Shown here: positions 36,468 through 46,699 of the stretch, one piece after another
How the letters are laid out: each line of letters starts with the position of its first letter
How positions within the stretch are numbered: the first letter of the stretch is position 1
The notes under the pieces: generated by a model
Told to the model about the DNA's origin: nothing
The model's database searches: none
What the model saw: the letters and a program-made list of their open reading frames with translations, nothing else
Assembly (NCBI GenBank): GCA_914767715.1
Contig: OU612070.1
Location: 25,410,025 to 25,470,024 of the forward strand
Direction: 5' to 3'
Source of the DNA: Membranipora membranacea
Lineage: Eukaryota; Bryozoa; Gymnolaemata; Cheilostomatida; Membraniporidae
Length of the DNA: 60,000 nucleotides
Made by a program: the position numbers and the translations under genes

Positions 36468-37227
36468 ACAATTCAAATTTAGTTGCAATTGCAATAATTT
36501 ATATAGAGACAATTATCAGAATAAAAGTTAAAGAAATAAAACCATTAGCTCCATAGTTAATATTTTCGGCATGGTATGACCATAATTTTCCTGGACACCA
36601 ATTGTTTACATAATTTTTAATTGCCCCATTGTATAAATCAAGTTGAGCATTCGAAAATGGCCAAACAAGGCAAAAGTGTCATCAAATTGCGGAATAACAT
36701 TCAAAAATTTATTGTAGTCTGAAAATAAAAGTATGATGTATATATATATATATATGCTAGTGTACCGGGTTACTGTTATCTTAAATGGCCCACTGGTATT
36801 CAGTTTTATATAGTATCTAGGATGAGGATTTTAGATCAAAAAATCTCCTTTAGCAGGTTGAGATTGCAGCCTGAAATAGAAAGCAAAAAAAATGTAGATA
36901 CCAGTTCACCAAGTATTGAGGAGTTTATTTTTTAGCTTCTACTCAAGACTTTCAAATACATGGTATTTTAATTTCAGCCTTTGTGAAAAATCCATTATAT
37001 ACAAGATACATGATTTCCGGTCATGTTATTTGCTTATCAAAGTTTCTACAGGGGGTTTTGACAGGCATTTCTGTAAATGATAGAACTAAGAATCACTATG
37101 AATCACTAATTGACTATTTTATTGACTATTTTATTTTATTTTATTTTACTTTTACCATCATCACAAAATAAGGTGCAGTTCTAAATGAGCAATAAAAACC
37201 GTAGCTGGCGACCGGTGTTGTATGAAT

Positions 37228-37360
37228 GGCAGCATTGTTGTAAAATCTAATACAGCATTGTTGTTAAATATAATACAGCATTGTTGTTAAATTCAATACA
37301 GCATTGTTGTTAAATACAATACAGCATTGTTGTTAAATACCATACAGCATTGTTATACAG
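37228..37360 (+). repeat. 25-base tandem repeat, expanded in unit 4
   Basis: Five copies of a 'cagcattgttgttaaatacaa'-type unit. Unit 3 has two to three (29750-29800), unit 2 one to two (20700-20740), and unit 1 lacks the region. It is a variable-number repeat downstream of the peptide gene's 3' end. Confidence 0.75.
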
Positions 37361-37904
37361 CCAATATCGTAAGAAATCCTTTGTTGGATCAGATTAAGTA
37401 CCTAAACTATGCCTTAGCATGCAACATGGGCTGCACCAACAAACCCTTTACTATGAATTTTTCATAAAACTGGCTATTGGCCATTTAGAACTGGACTTTA
37501 TTATTAGTTGCAATTCAGTTTGGATTTCAAGCCAAGCAGCAGCTTCAATTCAGCTATCCCCGTGCAGTTTCTCAGAACATAACACTGCTTATTTAAGATT
37601 TAGAGCATCGAGCTGAATTCCCTTAATATTGTTTTTTTTCTATCGTGTAAGGCGAGTCTATATCATCTGTGCAAAATATTTTTAGAAGCCGGGGATCATT
37701 CTTCCATAAATAGGACAGCGTTTATAGACAATGATACTTTCCATAAATACACCTGACTGCTTTGTTTTTATTTATTTATTCATGTATGGTCTTTATTTGT
37801 CTTTGGCATTGAGACAGGCAGTAATAAAGTATATATTTATATATATAGAATACAGTGTCTGCTATCAGTCATTTGAGAGCCATGCATGGATTCCTCAGGT
37901 TAGA

Positions 37905-38209
37905 CTAGCTGACTGTTGCACAGAGGTTTCGATTGCAATAGTATTCAAGGGCCTCGGACAAGGACTTGGCATCACAATGCGTAACAGCTAAAAAGAAACA
38001 TCAAAATATGTATCAAGATTCAGAATGAGGAACTTAGTTCTCTATAATTTATATTGGTTTGAAAAGGTAAAATAATGCAGAGATTCTCATACAGCAGTTT
38101 ATTCTTTTAGCCCATTGTGCATATGTCAATCTATAATTGCAGGCTTAGCTGAAGACACTGACTTACCCAGTACTGTTATGAGCAGAGAGATCAGTGCATA
38201 TACCTTCAT
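37905..38209 (-). CDS. Short secreted Cys peptide, array copy 4
   Basis: The signal exon (38167-38216, ATG at 38207-38209) and last exon (37905-37987) encode the same 41-residue precursor as copy 3, including the C-X4-C ring and the extra Cys beside the signal region. Differences between copies 3 and 4 in this gene are silent (one ATA/ATC). Candidate AATAAA motifs on the minus strand lie around 37762-37780. Identity with copy 3 fits the recent origin of units 3 and 4. Confidence 0.7.
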
Positions 38210-38579
38210 TTCTTACCTGAAACATTAGAAAAGCCAGATGATTGATTCAAGAAAGCAAGCAAATAATAAAAAGGTACAGACTAGATGCTCTCTTTTGCCG
38301 TCGTGAGTTAATGCTTTTATGTATATTTTGATTTTATTTGCATTCATCATCATCAGCAAATGTTCTCCCTGATGTGCAAAAAAATACTATAACCACAAAA
38401 CAAGTCAATGGTTAAGCCTTGACGTGTCCTATAGCAAAATATGGAGGAAAATTGAAAGAGGAGGCAGGAAAGACAAAATGATATTATAGCCAAGCCTCCT
38501 ATGCTTAAATCACCTGAATCACTTGAATCACTGACTTGATAAATCAACACGCTAACTCATTTCAATATTTTATACTTAC

Positions 38580-38659
38580 AAATGGTTTGAGAGTTCAGTG
38601 AGGAATCAAAGTGAGTTAAAGAACTTATGACTGCTTCTCAGCCGAGGCTTGTTTATATA
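38580..38659 (-). promoter_or_regulatory. TATA promoter and non-coding exon 1, peptide copy 4
   Basis: TATATAAA at 38652-38659 on the minus strand; leader exon edge at 38580 before gtaagtata. Sequence upstream of the box is more diverged than in the other three copies. Confidence 0.6.
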
Positions 38660-39525
38660 GGGAACTTCAATTTTTTAAGTTATCAATAATTGGAATGTGT
38701 TTATGTTTGGTAAAGTTATTTTCGTTATTTAGGTCTGAGTATAAGTACAGATGTGGGCAATCATTGGGAACAAGGATGCAATAAACTGGAAGCTATTGAT
38801 TCCCAGGATATGCCGCTATCTTACAGCCGTTTATGCATTTTTTAATACCATATTAATAACAATATGATTGAGTGTAATCTATTATTTCATTGAGCTATCA
38901 CAATAATTCAGGCGCTACAATAACTAAAAAGTGTACAAAAAGTGGATATGATGATTCATTAGGAAACTCTACCATCAATAGATAAGCAAGAAATAATTCC
39001 CCAATTAAAGAATGATTCATGTTTATCGGAACATTTCCTAAATATAAAAGACAACTTGTTAATATATCATGTGGTTATAAAAAATTTCCCAAAATGGCCC
39101 CGCTTCCCATTTTTCAAGAAAAATAAGAACCTACCAGTGTTGCAGTATGATCGGATTATAGAGTGCTTTTAACTTATCTCAAGATGTTCATCAAAGTTCA
39201 TTATGCACAGTTTAAACCATTGAATAATTCAACAAAAAGGTTACACACATTTCAAAATTACATCTATCATATCCTTTATTCATAATGGTCTGGAATCTAG
39301 ATGTACAAACCGAATTTTGCAGAGAAACGCCTATATATCAGGATCTGCTATGTGCTTGAAATTCACTCATATCTAACTTCACAGTTGTGACACAAGGTGA
39401 CATTGTCCAGCCTGGGTGTTAACCTTATGTATTGTTTTGTGTTATCTTGGACCTTCATTGCTTCCAATCACCTGTTACCAAGGCTAACTTCTGATCATTG
39501 CAGAGGTCCAAAGTCTGAATGCCCT

Positions 39526-39653
39526 TCAATTCTTACAATAAACTTTGTTACTAAAACAATGGTCTAGGTACCAGTTATGAGAATTTGGTGATTGTATGAA
39601 TGTATTTGTGCGCCTCTTAAACTCAGCAGTGTGATGTACTGGAGTGAATTCCA
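39526..39653 (-). CDS. Conserved terminal-exon candidate, unit 4
   Basis: Same 128-base open frame, acceptor and stop as in units 1-3. NWYLD and both cysteines are kept, although flanking sequence to the right has a small insertion and a base loss that close the longer frame upstream. Confidence 0.35.
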
Positions 39654-41111
39654 CTAGCGAAAAACAGTAGCGGTAAAATACACAGGAGTAAAATGTCAAA
39701 TGATATAAATAGTACCAAAATATTATGTTTAAAATAAGAGTATTTATAATGAAATGTATTGCGTGGCCTTTCTGTCCTACAGCAGGGCATCTGGATGGCG
39801 AGCGACTCCGAGTCTGTCGCCCACTCTTCGAACTAGGATCCTAGTTACTTGCTTGTTGAGTGTGCCCTTCATCATTGAAAATGTTGGTCATGGTGTTATG
39901 TGATAGGTAAATTTTTGCGAGAAAATAGATTTTGAAAAAAGCAGATCAATGGGAGTTTCAGGATGTTGCACAGACCTAGCCTGGAGCCGGAAAAATCTAA
40001 AAAAAACATAGTTGACAGGCTAGTCTAAACTGCATTTGAATATATAACGTGACATTATAGACTTATTATTTCCAAACATAATTTATTTTACTCTCGGGGC
40101 TTTAGATTATAGAAAGAAGAGGTAGATTTGAAGATTGAAAAGGGATGAATATTCATTTACGAAGCAACAAAGCGACAAAGTGCAACGATGGCACAGCCAA
40201 AATTGCTGTGCGTCCTATGGTTCAATCCCAAACGGCCCGCGGCCCAAAACAGCCCAGCATGAATTTTGAGTTCGTCATGACCCAAAACCCCTAAAAAACA
40301 AGTTAAGTCAACAAACTTAAGTTTTTGGGAAAAAACTTAAGTTTTTTGGGAAAAAAAATCAAGTTTTCCAAAAAAACGGCCCAGCATGATTTTTGAGTTC
40401 TACAAGACCCAAAACGTCTAAAAAACAAGTTTAGTCAATAAACTTAAGTTTTTGAAAAAAAATTAAATTTTTCATAAAATCGGCCCAGCATGATTTTTGA
40501 GTTCTCAAAGACCGATAACCTCCGAAAACAAGTCAACAAACTTAAGTTTTCGGGAAAAAACTTAAGTTCCCAAACTTTTCAAAAAACGGCCCAGCATGGT
40601 CTCCAAGTCCCAAAACCTCTAAAAAAGGAGTTATAGTCAACAAACTTTAGTTTTTGGGAATAAGCTTTAGTTTTCAAAAAATGGCCCAGCATGAATTTTT
40701 AGTTGTTCAAGTCCCAAAACCTCTAAAAAACGAGAGAAGTCAACAAACAAAGTGTTTTGAGGAAAAATTTTATTTTAAATGTTTTTCAAAAAAAACGACC
40801 AAGTATGATTTTTGAGTTCTCCAAGTCAAAGTAGAATCTGATCAAAACTAGCGTAAAAATTGACATTGAATTTCGGAAACTGGATTGTGTATAGCAAATC
40901 GAAGATTACCCCATTGTTAGCAACACAATCAATTTGCCTAGAGTCATGTCTGGTTTACTATAAAGTTTATGTTTGATCTTTCCTAGTAATTAACTTATCA
41001 TCCGATTTATTGCTATGAAGAAGTTGTCTTCACATTTTGTGAGTCAGGACAACTCTGTATAATGGTGATTTTCATGTAATACTCAGTTTCCATTCAAATT
41101 TCCATGAAAAA

Positions 41112-41468
41112 ATGCATCACTTATTTGCAACTAACGGGGTAATCGAGCAATCACCATCAGCTCAATTACTTGGTGTTCCAATAAATAACCACCTACACTT
41201 TATGTGGTTATTAACATTAAAGCGACATGGCATAAGATCAGATATACTTGTAAATTTTTTTCTGGCAAGAATTTTACCTATTTTAACATATGCATACCCA
41301 TCATGGTTTATACACACCACCCAGATTGCCAAGCATCGACTAGAACACCACCAAAGCCTCTGTCTTCCGATTATCTATCCAACAATCACGTCCTACACTG
41401 AGAGGCTAAACAGAGCTGGCAAACCACGTCTAGTGGATACTAGTGGACAAGATAACTTTCAAACATAG
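41112..41468 (+). pseudogene. Non-LTR retrotransposon reverse transcriptase, C-terminal fragment
   Basis: The frame contains 'SAQLLGVPINNHLHF', then 'FFLARILPILTYAYPSWF', 'KHRLEHHQSLCLPIIYPTIT' and 'SYTERLNRAGKPRLVD'. These match the region after the catalytic palm in non-LTR elements (the 'LLGV.id..L.f' block and the 'R..P.L.YA.P.W' thumb segment). The palm motifs themselves are absent, so this is a dead 3' fragment, probably nested in the foldback-like element. Confidence 0.7.
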
Positions 41469-41937
41469 AACTGCGCTGATGAACAGGTCGCTGTCCAACA
41501 CGCTTGGCTAATCTAATTTTTTGAAGCGATAAAGTATTTTTGTCATCTTTTTACCTGACTGACAAAAACAGCTATTCATGCATATCTTATGTAAATCACA
41601 ACCTCATTGGTATCACATGATATACTGGTTGGATGAATAAATTTTCATTATATTATATAACTATGCTGGTACCACCCCTCGAGGGACAAAGAAATCCATT
41701 GTCATGAGGTCAACTCTTTAGTTGAATAGAGTCAGCTTGGAGAGCTCTAAACATTTTTTTTCTTCTTTTTCTATCATATAAAATATTCGTTATGGTTCCA
41801 TGCCTAGAAGGGGGGGGGGCGGGCATTGAATATCAAATGATGCTCACGATTACCATGTTGACAAAAACTTAAGTCCTTTGACTTAACTCAATTTTTAGAG
41901 GTTTTGGGACTTGGAGAACTCAAAATTCAAGATGGGC

Positions 41938-42064
41938 TAGTTAAAGAGCTCTAACGCCGATAGTTCAGTGGCATTACATTATCATCTCCCCCTGATGATA
42001 TGATGATGATGATGAGATGATAATGTAATGCCACTGAACCACCAGAGTTAGAGCTCTTTAACTA
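41938..42064. mobile_element. 127-base palindromic MITE inside the right arm
   Basis: Perfect inverted ends TAGTTAAAGAGCTCTAAC and GTTAGAGCTCTTTAACTA; the inner arms also pair ('gtggcattacattatcatct' with its complement) around a gatgatgat loop. It is flanked by a 9-base duplication, AAGATGGGC (41929-41937 and 42065-42073). The host is the repeat arm of the larger element. Confidence 0.8.
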
Positions 42065-42872
42065 AAGATGGGCCGTTGTTTTTTAAAAGTTTGAAAACTT
42101 GAGTTTTTTTCCCTTAAACTTAAATTTGTTGACTTAATTTGTTTTTAGAGGTCTTGGACCTTGAGAACTCAAAAACCAAGATGGGCCGTTTTTTTGCAAA
42201 ATTTGAAAACTTGAGTTTTTTTTCACAAAAACTTAAGTTCGTTGACTTAACTCATTTTTTAGAGGTTTTGAGACTTGGAGAACTCAAAAACCAAGATGGG
42301 CCGTCTTTTGAAAAATTTGAAAACTTGAGTATTTTCCCAAAAACTTAACTTTGTTGACTTAATTTGTTTTTTTAGAGGTTTTGGGACTTGGAGAACTCAA
42401 AAACAAAGATGGGCCATTTTTTTGCAAAATTTGAAAACTTGAGTTTTTTTTCACAAAATCTTAAATTTGTTGACTTAACTCATTTTTTAGAGGTTTTGGG
42501 ACTTGGAGAACTCAAAAACCAAGATGGGCCGATTTTTTAAAAGTTTGAAAACTTGAGTTTTTTTCACAAAAACTTAAGTTCGTTGACTTAACTCCTTTTT
42601 TAGAGGTTTTGGGACTTGGAGAACTCATAAATCATGCTGGGCTTTTTGGGCTGCGGGCCGTTTTGGGCCGCGGGCCGTTTTGGGCGTTTTCCATTTGAAA
42701 TCATAATAATAACAAATTTGTATTTAAATGTTATTAATTACATCACAGTGATTAGGGAATGGATATTATTATTAACACTGGTATCCTTAGCAACAGCCAG
42801 ATCCTCCTTTATTCACGATAATCTGATTTGAAACATGTAATGACTGTTACATGCGGATTTCAAAATGGTTCA

Positions 42873-42949
42873 TATATAAAGAAGTTTCAACCAAAAGTGA
42901 ACAATCAGTTCTCTACTTTTACAGCAATTCACTGAACACCAGACAAACT
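42873..42949 (+). promoter_or_regulatory. Fifth, inverted copy of the peptide-type promoter and leader exon
   Basis: TATATAAA (42873-42880) is followed by 69 bases and a perfect gtaagtat donor. The box-to-donor length is 77 bases against 76 in array copy 1. Shared blocks include TATATAAA.AAG, CACTGAAC and the donor. The strand is opposite to the array. No matching signal-peptide exon was found downstream. A segment at about 43418-43439 reads a hydrophobic run (IIISCLLLAQ) ending in phase 1 at gtaaga, but it lacks an in-frame ATG. The array relationship is therefore probable but not proven, and the gene may be dead. Confidence 0.45.
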
Positions 42950-43738
42950 GTAAGTATCATTTCAATTTAGAACATCACATCTGTTATAAATAAGTACGGT
43001 ATTTAAATAACAATTTATGTAGGACCTATAGTCAACTAAACACTAATAAGATCAGGTTGAGATAATACTCAAATACAATGGATAAGAGTATTAGTGATGG
43101 GGATAGAATGGGGATAGATGTAGAATAGAAATAATAAATGATTCATTATGGTCAATTCCAAAAACTTTGTATGGTTAAAAGCGTAAACGCTAGTACAAAG
43201 TGGGAATAGGACAGGACTGACATTGCACATTACTTGGTGTTTTCCTTTGAAAGACTACAGGCACATTTAAAACTGTTGAACGGACCCATGTTGATTCAAG
43301 TTATTTGAAAACCCCACCGCACCCCACTCAACAAAAGCTATATTTATCTTTTCATCAGGGATGATAAAAAATTCAAGCTTTGTCTCGAAAAAGCGATTTT
43401 TTTAGAGGGATAATTATTAGTTGTCTTCTTCTTGCACAAGGTAAGACAATCCTTAAACTTAGTTATATTTAATCACTATTCTTATGAACAGCTGCTATAT
43501 TCTTATTGGCTAAGGGATGAAAGCTTTCACATATCCGGTCAGTTGCATGCAGCTGCTAATGCTCTGATCTTTCTGAATTTGGATCACAGCCTGTGAACAA
43601 CCACCTCCTCCCCTTCACCTCCCCAATCAGGTGATGAATCTTGCATATCCTGAATTAAGCTGACATTCGAAAATTTTATTGTCCTATACATACTCTATGA
43701 TGATGCATCAGCCTGTCCGAGGTGATCGTCTTTTCCCC

Positions 43739-44045
43739 GTGGTTGTGTAGGTCAGGTTTCCTTTTATGCTCTGCTTGGATATGAGGACCCACCTATTCCT
43801 TACGGTTGTATAGGTCAGGTTACATTCATGCTCAGATATGTTCTGCTCGGGTATAAGGACCCTTCCATTCTCCCTGTAAAGCCCAAACTATTATGTGTGA
43901 CCTGGTAGGTCACATGACCTTTACGCTCTAGTATGCTCTCCTCGGGTCTGAGGACCGAGCTGTTCCTGGCAACTGTGTAGGTCAGTTGTCCTTAAGCTCT
44001 GGTGAGCTCTGATATGCGCTGCGCCGATCAAGGACGGGGACCATT
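43739..44045 (+). repeat. Degenerate ~80-base tandem repeat
   Basis: About four diverged units share 'gttgtgtaggtcaggtttcc', 'atgctctgctcgg' and 'tatgaggaccc'-type blocks. It is the most GC-rich stretch of this area. Not coding as far as I can see. Confidence 0.6.
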
Positions 44046-44534
44046 CAATGCTGGTAAGGGTCGACGAACCTAAAAAACTGTGCTGTGGGCTGCAGTCCAT
44101 TTCTTGAGTAGAAAATTCCACTGAACTATATTTGAATATAATAGCGGTGGTGATTCGTTCACCAAAACTGTAAGGGTACTACGTTATGTTCCCTAATATC
44201 TTTTTACACGAATTATGTTTTCATTATCAATCAACCATGAAATGCATTTTTTTTATCATTCTAACATATAAAATATATTCAATATCAAACCAACCGTATT
44301 ATGTTATATAATTAGGGGGAGTAAAAAATGAAACTATTCAACTTGAATGGCTTTTACTTTGCACTTTGGGCACATTTTCTACAAAGAATAAATTACGGGG
44401 TTGCAACTCTAAGTTCAATAACCCCGAAAAGCCATTCAATGCTTCATTTTGATGTTGTATCATAACCTCAACCCCTCACTTAACTTTAAAAAAAGATGTT
44501 TTATTCATTTCAGCATACAACGCCAAGCAAATAA

Positions 44535-44830
44535 ATGCTGTCGGTTAGCGCGCTATTCACTGCCAGGCGATTGGTGCCACAGGAGTCGTGGGTACGAGCC
44601 CCATGCTGGGGGAGCTTTCAAAGTTGATTGTTCCAGCACCCAGCATCTCGGTTGTATATTCTCTTCTATGCAAGCGCAATTCTTGCAAAACTCAAAAGCA
44701 ATGTGCACTAGTCTTGAAGAGGCGGGACAAGGGGGTTAACATGTGGCATTACATTAATTAACCAATGGTTTTGCTTGTCAACGCCGAATTACTTATCATA
44801 GTGAATCCCCATGCACCCCCCAGCCTTGCG
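44535..44830 (+). repeat. tRNA-derived SINE, third family
   Basis: An A-box-like TCGGTTAGCGCGC and a B-box-like GGGTACGAGCC inside 'gtcgtgggtacgagccccat' form the head. The body ends with 'tccccatgcacccccc'. The tail matches the relic at 2080-2200. Not a functional tRNA gene. Confidence 0.65.
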
Positions 44831-44989
44831 GCCAGTTTGAGTCAATCATTCCATTGAAAAAAATTGAAGACTAAGCTGAGCATATTCAAACATTTCTCTC
44901 TGAATGAATTTATCAGTCCTATTGTCAGGCATACGTACGATGAGCAACACCTTAAAATATTTGGCAAAGTTTTACGTTTACGCTTTAGT

Positions 44990-46080
44990 TGTGAACACTG
45001 ACATTGGTAGGCTTCATGCCTAACACCTCCAGGTTTCAGTTTTGGGAAAGGTGATATCTAGCTTGGTGAGGTTGCGCAGGTAGTTACCAATGCACGTGCC
45101 AAAAGTGTGCCAAGCATTAATGGCATCAGTTGTAAGTTATACAAGAAATGTCAAGGTAAACTAGAGATACTGACAAAAGTGCTCAATCAAATCTGGAAAT
45201 TAACAAGATCCCAGATGAGTGGTGTCGTGCAAATGCGTCATTCCATCAAATATTGGTACACCACAGGGTACGAAATTAGGGCAGATACTATGGCTTATTT
45301 ATTGTAATGATTTATGTGTTCCAAATGTTTCTCATAACAAGTATGCAGATGGCACTTTTCTTCACACTGCTGTCTCAAACTTTTACGAATCAAGTGCAAT
45401 ATTGCGGCATTGCCTGCAATAGATGCTACACAAAGATGGGCTGAGGAAACTTCTATGCTTCTAAATGCAAATAAGACAGTTATTATGAATGTTTCTTTGT
45501 CAACTCGTCTTAACTCTCCAGTGGCCGTTCAGATTGAAGGCACACCTTTGCAGCCACAATCGTATGTTAAATTATTAGGAGTTCATGTTGATAAGAAACT
45601 AAATTTTAACAAGCACATTGATTGCCTGATATCTAAATGTTATTAATGCGTAAACTGAATTTGATTGGTATAAATTTTGAAGGTCTGAAAAATTTTAAAC
45701 AACAAGCATTCGTTCCATCATCCATCCACCATCCATGCATTTCATACTGCTTTGTCTGACAAATCAAGTCTTGAAATCGTACAAAAAGGAGCATCTAGAG
45801 TTATCCTCCCAGAATTAAACTATGAGGAATGCTGTTTAGATTTGCAACTTACAAACCCTAATGATTTTATGTTTACAATCTGTGATAATCACTTTAGTTA
45901 TATTTTAAGTAATGAGTCTCATCCTCTGTACGATCGTATTATTTTCAATACCTATCCAAGAGAATCCTCACGTAATGCTTACAAATTCAGGCGCAGACGC
46001 TGCTGTACCAATAAACGCCAGTGCAGTTACTTTAATTGCTTTATGAATTTTTACAACAACAAACTTATGTATAGCTGAGA
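44990..46080 (+). pseudogene. Decayed non-LTR retrotransposon reverse transcriptase
   Basis: Coding remnants in shifting frames: 'IGTPQGTKLGQILWLIYCND' (the G.PQG..LGP.LF.IY.ND motif, 45250-45312), 'KYADGTF' at 45339-45359, 'RWAEETSMLLNANKT' and 'LLGVHVDKKLNFNKH' near 45434-45620, then a C-terminal part (ASRVILPELNYEE, then SHPLYDRIIFNT) at 45794-45950. The catalytic YADD is YADG here, so one metal-binding Asp is gone, and there are several frameshifts. The element is inactive. Confidence 0.8.
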
Positions 46081-46587
46081 GCTGTCACATACATACATTT
46101 CTTTATCATCTTACCAATTGCCATGATATTGTAAATGTAAATAAAACAAATCTAAAAATCTATCAATCATAAAAATTACATTTGAATGGTATATGCTTGA
46201 TTGTTGAACATATAATTGATATAGTATATTGTTTAAATTGGATGCTAATAATATATTTTGGAAAAAGGTATTAATTGAAGTTGGATGTCTCTCATTATGA
46301 AATTGTGCAAAAAATTAAAGCAAAATTGCCTTTGAAACTCAAAAGATTTCTTAGAGCAATCATGACATAGCTGACATAACATAGTGCTAATGGTAGACTG
46401 ATTCCCGATGATATCGTTGTGTTATAAAAATCACTGTTGGAGAATTTGACCCTGAAAAGTCGCAGTTTCTCACCATAGTCTGTCAATTTCTGCCATATTA
46501 TCACGTTTTTGGACATCTTCAAGGACATTGTTGATGATAAGGACTACATCTATGTAATTATAAGTTTTTTAAGCAAGTCTACCGCCA

Positions 46588-46686
46588 TCATTTTCTTCTT
46601 TCAGCGTAGTCTAGATCTAAGATATAAAGCTGATGGATGAAATGGCCGTTTCTCGATACTGCCGCAACAAATTCTTCGCCTTCCAG
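46588..46686 (-). CDS. Terminal exon of an unrecognised gene
   Basis: A strong minus-strand acceptor (tgtatgtttttcag) opens 32 codons before TGA. They read LEGEEFVAAVSRNGHFIHQL, then YILDLDYAERRK. The composition and the alternating pattern are convincingly protein-like, with a basic end. No upstream exon was found to the right, so the gene's bulk lies beyond recognisable sequence or far away. The family is not recognised. Confidence 0.5.
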   Translation of the reverse strand: MEGEEFVAAVSRNGHFIHQLYILDLDYAERRK

Positions 46687-46699
46687 CTGAAAAACATAC

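Larger units (their letters stand above)
34172..40215. repeat. Tandem segmental duplication, unit 4 (truncated)
   Basis: Fourth copy, most similar to unit 3. About 780 bases are deleted at about 39937 (between 'gattttgaaaa' and 'aagcagatcaatggg'). It ends at 'ctgtgcgtcctatgg', where the foldback-like element begins. The remaining 700 or so bases of a full unit are missing. It carries a SINE (35419-35636) and the MITE. Confidence 0.85.
40236..42692. mobile_element. Foldback-like element with arms made of ~95-base repeats
   Basis: The left arm (40236-40845) is a series of about six degenerate repeats of the type 'ggcccagcatgatttttgag', followed by 'tctaaaaaacaagt' and 'caacaaacttaagtttt'. The right arm (about 41880-42690) is the same repeat in the opposite orientation ('gacttggagaactcaaaaac', 'agatgggccg'). 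The outer ends match as inverted repeats: 'acggcccgcggcccaaaac' on the left and 'ttttgggccgcgggccgttt' on the right. The 1 kb centre contains a reverse transcriptase fragment. Long inverted arms built from tandem units resemble foldback transposons. No target duplication was found. It sits exactly where unit 4 stops. Confidence 0.6.

Noticed and set aside
36236-36469. 77-codon minus-strand frame shared by units 2 and 4
   Set aside because: It lies inside the GGGGCTCCC MITE and extends over its end, so it is a by-product of the element.
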